DNA of 6,915 nt, from assembly GCA_002490835.1 (NCBI GenBank), contig DKUU01000040.1, forward strand, positions 1 through 6,915, in the 5' to 3' direction. The notes below the pieces were generated by a model, which worked only from the letters and a program-made list of their open reading frames with translations, was not told where the DNA came from and searched no databases. Positions 1 to 3,174 of this stretch are shown in pieces; positions within the stretch are counted from its first letter, which is position 1, and each line of letters opens with the position of its first letter. The translations under genes were made by a program, and so were the position numbers. The DNA is from Lachnospiraceae bacterium UBA7196 (GTDB taxonomy: Bacteria > Bacillota > Clostridia > Lachnospirales > Lachnospiraceae).

Positions 1-37
1 CTACAATAAACTTACGCTATCGGAAAAATAATAATGG

Positions 38-66
38 TTGACAAAACGTGTCCCTGCGGCTAAAAT
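38..66 (+). promoter_or_regulatory. Sigma-A promoter of the proS T-box leader
   Basis: A perfect -35 box TTGACA (38-43) is followed after exactly 17 bp by TAAAAT (61-66), one mismatch from the consensus -10. Transcription would start near 73, giving a leader of about 415 nt before proS. It is the only strong promoter upstream of the T-box. Confidence 0.85.
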
Positions 67-106
67 GAATGAAAATACAGCCAATCAGGGCTGATGTAAT
101 AGAAAA

Positions 107-337
107 ACGTGGCGAAGAAGAGAATAGTACGGATAGGAAACGTTGCAGAGAGAAAGCCGTTGGTGCGAGGCTTTTACGGGAACTGTCCGGAACCGGCCTC
201 GGAGCCCTGCGTGAGGAGCGCAGCGTAGCACCGGCGATAACGGTATGAGAAGTGAATGTGCGTATGCGCGTTAATTAGGGTGGCACCGCCGAGATTTCGG
301 TCCCTATAGGGGATGGAAACCTCGGCGTTCAGTTTTT
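107..337 (+). promoter_or_regulatory. T-box riboswitch, proline specifier CCG
   Basis: This is a transcriptional T-box leader that senses uncharged tRNA-Pro. Stem I is seen directly: AGTA (126-129) and GAA (190-192) form the loop-E pair, flanked by CGGA (130-133) pairing with TCCG (186-189), and the specifier CCG follows GAA at 193-195. GCAGAGAG (145-152) matches the distal-loop signature. A small hairpin pairs ACCG (230-233) with CGGT (241-244). The T-box sequence AGGGTGGCACCGCC lies at 277-290 and overlaps the 5' arm of the terminator. By family knowledge, uncharged tRNA pairs with the specifier and with TGGC (281-284), stabilising the antiterminator and allowing proS transcription. The specifier agrees with the downstream gene. 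Confidence 0.95.
287..337 (+). terminator. T-box intrinsic terminator
   Basis: CGCCGAG (287-293) pairs perfectly with CTCGGCG (321-327). The intervening bases hold the palindrome CCCTATAGGG (302-311), which extends the hairpin. A five-T tract at 333-337 follows. The 5' arm is part of the T-box sequence, so terminator and antiterminator are mutually exclusive. Confidence 0.9.
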
Positions 338-465
338 ATGCGCATAAGCAGAGTCAGAAAGCAGACAAAGCAGACGTCATGCCTGCATGAATGGATGCTT
401 TGGATGATTTCTGACGAGCAACGCGAACGAGAAATGCGAAGCATTTCGAGTCTGCTTATGCGCAT
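338..465 (+). repeat. Structured 128-bp repeat element with terminal inverted repeats
   Basis: The ends carry perfect 15-bp inverted repeats: ATGCGCATAAGCAGA (338-352) and its complement (451-465). Directly inside, GTCAGAAA (353-360) pairs with TTTCTGAC (408-415). That stem encloses AAAGCA (367-372) pairing with TGCTTT (396-401), which in turn encloses hairpin TCATG-CCTG-CATGA (377-390). A separate arm is GAAATGC-GAA-GCATTTC (431-447). The whole can fold as a closed multi-arm cloverleaf in RNA, or a cruciform in DNA. It encodes no recognisable protein and sits between the T-box terminator and the proS ribosome site. It resembles a MITE or REP-like dispersed element; that class is inferred, since copy number cannot be seen in this window. 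Confidence 0.75.
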
Positions 466-472
466 AAGCAGA
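451..472. repeat. Perfect 22-bp palindrome at the junction of the repeat copies
   Basis: The right terminal repeat of the first copy and the left end of the next copy share the self-complementary core ATGCGCAT (458-465). This gives an uninterrupted palindrome from 451 to 472, which breaks at 450/473 (G opposite G). Confidence 0.85.
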
Positions 473-481
473 GTCAGAAAG
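456..481 (+). repeat. Partial second copy of the element (26-bp direct repeat)
   Basis: Bases 456-481 repeat 336-361 exactly, with a period of 120 bp. The copy stops matching at 482 (G here, C at 362), just where the proS ribosome site GGAG begins. This suggests a tandem array reduced to about 1.2 units. The AAAG of the Shine-Dalgarno site lies inside the repeat. Confidence 0.85.
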
Positions 482-484
482 GAG
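478..484 (+). promoter_or_regulatory. proS ribosome binding site
   Basis: AAAGGAG lies 6 nt before the ATG at 491 and 3 nt before the ATG at 488. The 6-nt spacing favours 491. No comparable site precedes the upstream in-frame ATG at 338, which falls right at the terminator T tract. Confidence 0.85.
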
Positions 485-490
485 AAAATG

Positions 491-1921
491 ATGGCAGACA
501 AAAAGTTAGTGGAAGCGATCACGGCGATGGAGGACGATTTCGCGCAGTGGTACACGGATGTGGTCAAAAAGGCGGAATTGATGGACTATACCAGCATCAA
601 GGGCTGTATGGTATTTAAACCGGCAGGCTACGCAATCTGGGAACTGATGCAGAGGCAGCTGGATGACCGTTTTAAGGAGACGGGTGTGGAGAATGTGTAT
701 CTGCCCATGTTTATTTCGGAGAGTCTTTTAAATAAAGAAAAGGATCACGTGGAAGGCTTTGCGCCTGAGGTGGCGTGGGTGACGCACGGCGGCATGCAGC
801 CTTTACAGGAGAGGCTCTGCGTCAGACCGACTTCCGAGACGCTGTTTTGCGATTATTATAAAAATGTGGTCCAGTCTTACCGCGATCTGCCCCAGATCTG
901 CAACCAGTGGTGTTCTGTGGTGCGCTGGGAGAAGGAGACGCGTCCTTTCTTAAGGAGCCGTGAATTTTTGTGGCAGGAGGGACACACAGCGCACGCGACC
1001 GCAGAGGAAGCGGAGGAGCGGACCATACAGATGCTGAATGTCTATGCGGATTTCTGCGAGGAGGTATTGGCAATCCCCGTGATCAAAGGCCGAAAGACAG
1101 ATAAGGAAAAGTTTGCGGGGGCAGTTTCTACCTATACCATCGAGGCGCTGATGCATGACGGTAAGGCGCTGCAGTCCGGCACCAGCCACAATTTCGGGGA
1201 CGGTTTTGCAAAGGCGTTCGGCATTCAGTTTACCGATAAAGACAATACCCTAAAATATGTGCACCAGACTTCCTGGGGTGTTTCGACCCGTTTGATTGGT
1301 GCAGTTATCATGGTGCACGGTGACAATTCGGGACTGGTGCTGCCACCCAGAGTGGCGCCTACCCAGATCATGATCATTCCGATCCAGCAGAAGAAGGAAG
1401 GCGTGCTGGATAAAGCGTATGAGCTGAAGGAGAAATTAAAGGGCTTCCGCGTGAAGGTGGACGACACCGACAAGAGTCCCGGCTGGAAGTTTTCCGAACA
1501 GGAGATGCGCGGCATCCCGATCCGTGTGGAGATTGGTCCCAAGGATATCGAGGCGGGCAAGTGTGTGATCTGCCGCCGCGATACCAGAGAGAAGATTGAG
1601 GTTTCTCTGGATGAGATCGAGGCAAAGGCCGGCGAGATCCTTACGAAGATGCAGAAGGAAATGCTGGAGCGGGCGCGGGCGCACAGGGAGGAGCATACTT
1701 ACGAGGCGAAAAATATTGACGAGTTCCGCAAGCTTTTTGCGGAGAAATCCGGCTTTGTAAAGGCGATGTGGTGCGGGGAGCAGGCCTGCGAGGATCAGAT
1801 CAAGGAAGAATTGGCGGTGACCAGCCGCTGTATGCCTTTTGAACAGGAGCAGATCGGTGAGACCTGCGTCTGCTGCGGAAAACCGGCGAAGAAAATGGTT
1901 TACTGGGGAAGGGCGTATTAA
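491..1921 (+). CDS. proS: Prolyl-tRNA synthetase, archaeal/eukaryotic-like type
   Basis: This class II synthetase charges tRNA-Pro with proline in the cytoplasm. The 476 residues fit the short ProRS type that lacks the INS editing domain of the roughly 570-residue bacterial type. Visible parts are motif 1 around YLPMFISESLL (70-80); the RPTSET segment (112-117) and motif 2 with FLRSREFLWQEGHTAH (153-168); motif 3 with HGDNSGLVLPPRVAP (276-290); an anticodon-binding domain (about 290-390); and a C-terminal zinc-binding domain. C428, C433, C459 and C462 (Cx4C, Cx2C) are likely zinc ligands, and the chain ends in GRAY as is typical of the type. The start at 491 is chosen by its ribosome site; 488 is possible. 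The frame stays open back to 338 through the repeat element, but that extension is not ProRS sequence. The T-box controls expression. Confidence 0.97.
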   Translation: MADKKLVEAITAMEDDFAQWYTDVVKKAELMDYTSIKGCMVFKPAGYAIWELMQRQLDDRFKETGVENVYLPMFISESLLNKEKDHVEGFAPEVAWVTHGGMQPLQERLCVRPTSETLFCDYYKNVVQSYRDLPQICNQWCSVVRWEKETRPFLRSREFLWQEGHTAHATAEEAEERTIQMLNVYADFCEEVLAIPVIKGRKTDKEKFAGAVSTYTIEALMHDGKALQSGTSHNFGDGFAKAFGIQFTDKDNTLKYVHQTSWGVSTRLIGAVIMVHGDNSGLVLPPRVAPTQIMIIPIQQKKEGVLDKAYELKEKLKGFRVKVDDTDKSPGWKFSEQEMRGIPIRVEIGPKDIEAGKCVICRRDTREKIEVSLDEIEAKAGEILTKMQKEMLERARAHREEHTYEAKNIDEFRKLFAEKSGFVKAMWCGEQACEDQIKEELAVTSRCMPFEQEQIGETCVCCGKPAKKMVYWGRAY

Positions 1922-1940
1922 GTTCCGGTACGCATTTTTT
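1913..1940 (+). terminator. Weak possible terminator overlapping the proS stop codon
   Basis: GCGTA (1913-1917) pairs with TACGC (1929-1933), and ATTTTTT follows at 1934-1940. The stem has only 5 bp with an 11-nt loop, so termination would be partial at best, and ribosomes finishing proS would cover the 5' arm. The 3' arm, with two more bases (TACGCAT, 1929-1935), can also pair with ATGCGTA (1972-1978), just before the next ribosome site. Confidence 0.3.
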
Positions 1941-1999
1941 GTGAAGGCAGCGGATATGCTCTTTAAGAGAGATGCGTATTTCGTTGAAGGGAGTCGCTT

Positions 2000-2455
2000 A
2001 TGAGCGGAAAAAAGAAAAAGAAGAAAGGTCTCGGTCTGGTTATTGTTCTGGGGCTTTTGATTGGGGTCTGCATCGTGGTGCTGGTTGGTATCGCCAGCGG
2101 GACATTGACTAAGACAGTCAAGCATGCCGTGACAAAGAAGGTCTCCGAAACCGTGATGGAGCAGGCAGTCAAACAGGCATTGGAAAGCAGCGGAGATCCG
2201 CAGGCCGCCGAGAAAGCCAAAGAGATCGTGGATACCATGGAAGAGGCCGATAAGCAGAAGGCAGAGGAGATCATCGAGCGTTATGCTGACAGCGACACGC
2301 TCTCCGATGTGATGGAGATTGTGGGTGACGGTGTGGATAGCGGCACCCTCTCGGAAGTGCAGGAATACTTACAGGAAAATGTGTCCGCACAGGATCAGGC
2401 CGAGCTGGAGGAACTGTATCGCAAATACAGCGAGGGATACGAAGGGATGCAGTAA
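2000..2455 (+). CDS. Small membrane-anchored protein of unknown function
   Basis: I do not recognise a named family. The 151-residue product has a short, very basic start (MSGKKKKKKG), one hydrophobic segment at about 11-33, and then a hydrophilic, acidic, mostly helical tail. The positive-inside rule predicts N-terminus in and the tail outside the membrane; it could also be an uncleaved signal anchor. The tail contains a degenerate tandem repeat, DSDTLSDVMEIV (97-108) and DSGTLSEVQEYL (113-124), with a 16-residue period, and ends in a Glu/Tyr-rich segment. AAGGGAG (1987-1993) lies 6 nt before the ATG. The gene starts 78 bp after proS with no clear promoter between, so co-transcription with proS is likely. 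A good terminator follows. A structural or envelope role is possible, but nothing in the sequence fixes a function. Confidence 0.85.
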   Translation: MSGKKKKKKGLGLVIVLGLLIGVCIVVLVGIASGTLTKTVKHAVTKKVSETVMEQAVKQALESSGDPQAAEKAKEIVDTMEEADKQKAEEIIERYADSDTLSDVMEIVGDGVDSGTLSEVQEYLQENVSAQDQAELEELYRKYSEGYEGMQ

Positions 2456-2493
2456 AGATTTGGCAGTGTAAGAATCATATTGAAAAAGCAAAG

Positions 2494-2522
2494 CAGGAAA
2501 TCCGCAAAGGTTTCCTGTTTTT
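2494..2522 (+). terminator. Intrinsic terminator after the proS-region transcript
   Basis: CAGGAAATC (2494-2502) pairs with GGTTTCCTG (2509-2517), including one G-T pair, with a 6-nt loop. TTTTT follows at 2518-2522. It separates the proS/small-protein unit from the BlaI promoter. Confidence 0.88.
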
Positions 2523-2543
2523 GTTTAGAATTTTAATAAAGGG

Positions 2544-2572
2544 TTGACAAATGTATACCCTGCGTGTATGAT
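2544..2572 (+). promoter_or_regulatory. Sigma-A promoter of the BlaI-M56 operon
   Basis: A perfect TTGACA (2544-2549) is followed after 17 bp by TATGAT (2567-2572). Transcription would start near 2579, leaving a leader of about 130 nt before the BlaI start. It lies just downstream of the preceding terminator. Confidence 0.85.
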
Positions 2573-2612
2573 ACAATCACAAGGTATATATGCGTATACC
2601 AAAATATACCAA
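2552..2612 (+). promoter_or_regulatory. Candidate BlaI-type operator cluster
   Basis: Several symmetric elements surround the promoter. TGTAT-G-ATACA (2565-2575) is a perfect inverted repeat centred on the -10 box. GGTATA-N6-TATACC (2583-2600) lies just after the predicted start site. TATACCAA occurs at 2595-2602 and again at 2605-2612, exactly 10 bp apart, and another TATACC (2554-2559) sits in the promoter spacer. BlaI/MecI/CopY repressors bind TACA/TGTA-type dyads as dimers and usually repress their own operon. Binding here would block polymerase, but which element is the true operator is inferred. Confidence 0.6.
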
Positions 2613-2710
2613 TATGGATCAGGCAGTTATGCAAAACTATGATCACACAGCAGTTTTCCGCGCGGCAGACTGATATTGTATGTCGGAGGGCGGGAAGAAA
2701 GGAAAAGAAG

Positions 2711-3103
2711 ATGGTCAGTTTATCGGACGGCGAATGGAAAATCATGAATCTGCTCTGGGAGCGCGAGAGCACGATCACGGAACTGAAAAATGAGCTGGGA
2801 AAAGAGACGGGATGGGACAAACATATCATCATCACCATGCTTTCCCGCATGGAAAAAAAGGGTGCGGTCGCGCACAGGGATGGCGGCCGGGCGAAAGTAT
2901 TTTATCCGCTGGTATCCAGAGAGGAGGTCTCCATGCAGGAGACGCGGGGCTTTTTGCAAAAGGTTTACCGCGGGAGTCTGGGCATGATGGTCAACGCGAT
3001 GGTGGAGGACGAGGCACTCACTGAAGAAGAGATTCAGGAGCTTTACGGTATTTTGGAGCAGGCAAAAGAGAGAAAAGCAGGACAAAGCAAGAAAGGAAAA
3101 TGA
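2711..3103 (+). CDS. BlaI/MecI/CopY-family transcriptional repressor
   Basis: A 130-residue DNA-binding repressor, the usual length for the family. The N-terminal winged helix (about 1-72) shows SDGEWKIMNLLWE (5-17), a recognition helix around WDKHIIITMLSRMEKKG (35-51), and the wing with DGGRAKVFYPLVS (57-69). The C-terminal part, with ETRGFLQKVYRGSLGMMV (77-94), matches the dimerisation helices. Family members are inactivated by cleavage at an Asn-Phe bond in this region; here the corresponding place reads NAM (95-97), so the cleavage site may differ. AAAGGA (2698-2703) lies 7 nt before the ATG. An in-frame GTG at 2564 overlaps the promoter and is not used. The M56 protease downstream is the expected partner. 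The symmetric repeats at the promoter suggest autorepression. Confidence 0.93.
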   Translation: MVSLSDGEWKIMNLLWERESTITELKNELGKETGWDKHIIITMLSRMEKKGAVAHRDGGRAKVFYPLVSREEVSMQETRGFLQKVYRGSLGMMVNAMVEDEALTEEEIQELYGILEQAKERKAGQSKKGK

Positions 3104-3174
3104 ATACGGATAAAGGGATGTGTTGCGATAGAGCGGCAGATATGCCGCGAAAGATGGAGGAAAGTGCGATATGA
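3100..3174 (+). CDS. Possible 24-codon coupling ORF between BlaI and M56 genes
   Basis: An ATG at 3100 overlaps the BlaI stop as ATGA (3100-3103). The frame runs 24 codons and ends in a TGA that overlaps the M56 start as ATGA (3171-3174). The peptide would begin MNTDKGMCCDRAADMPRK, and it contains a Cys pair. AAAGGA (3092-3097) precedes the start by only 2 nt, which is short. The frame spans the hairpin at 3133-3148 and the M56 ribosome site. I recognise no family. It may be a translational-coupling device rather than a functional peptide, or chance. Confidence 0.3.
   Translation: MNTDKGMCCDRAADMPRKMEESAI
3133..3148 (+). other. Intercistronic hairpin before the M56 gene
   Basis: GCGGCA (3133-3138) and TGCCGC (3143-3148) form a perfect 6-bp GC-rich stem with loop GATA. 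It ends 7 nt before the M56 ribosome site (GGAGG, 3156-3160). There is no T tract, so it is not a terminator; it could affect mRNA stability or translation of the protease gene. Confidence 0.5.

Noticed and set aside
336..481. CRISPR array
   Set aside because: Only two repeat copies with a 94-bp gap that is itself part of the folded element; there are no regular spacers and no cas genes.
338..490. N-terminal extension of ProRS from the ATG at 338
   Set aside because: It is encoded by the repeat element, starts at the terminator T tract with no ribosome site, and the remaining 476 residues match normal ProRS length. The start at 491 has a good ribosome site.
1436..2125. 229-codon open frame on the - strand across the proS end and the next gene
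   Set aside because: It is a shadow of two + strand genes and spans the gap between them, with no family resemblance.
2629..2673. 14-codon frame in the BlaI leader
   Set aside because: Only a weak AGG site precedes it, there is no residue pattern typical of attenuation, and it is too short to distinguish from chance.
2564..2710. Longer BlaI reading frame starting at 2564
   Set aside because: It begins with GTG inside the promoter, upstream of the predicted transcription start, and the extra 49 residues are unlike the family. The ATG at 2711 has a proper ribosome site.
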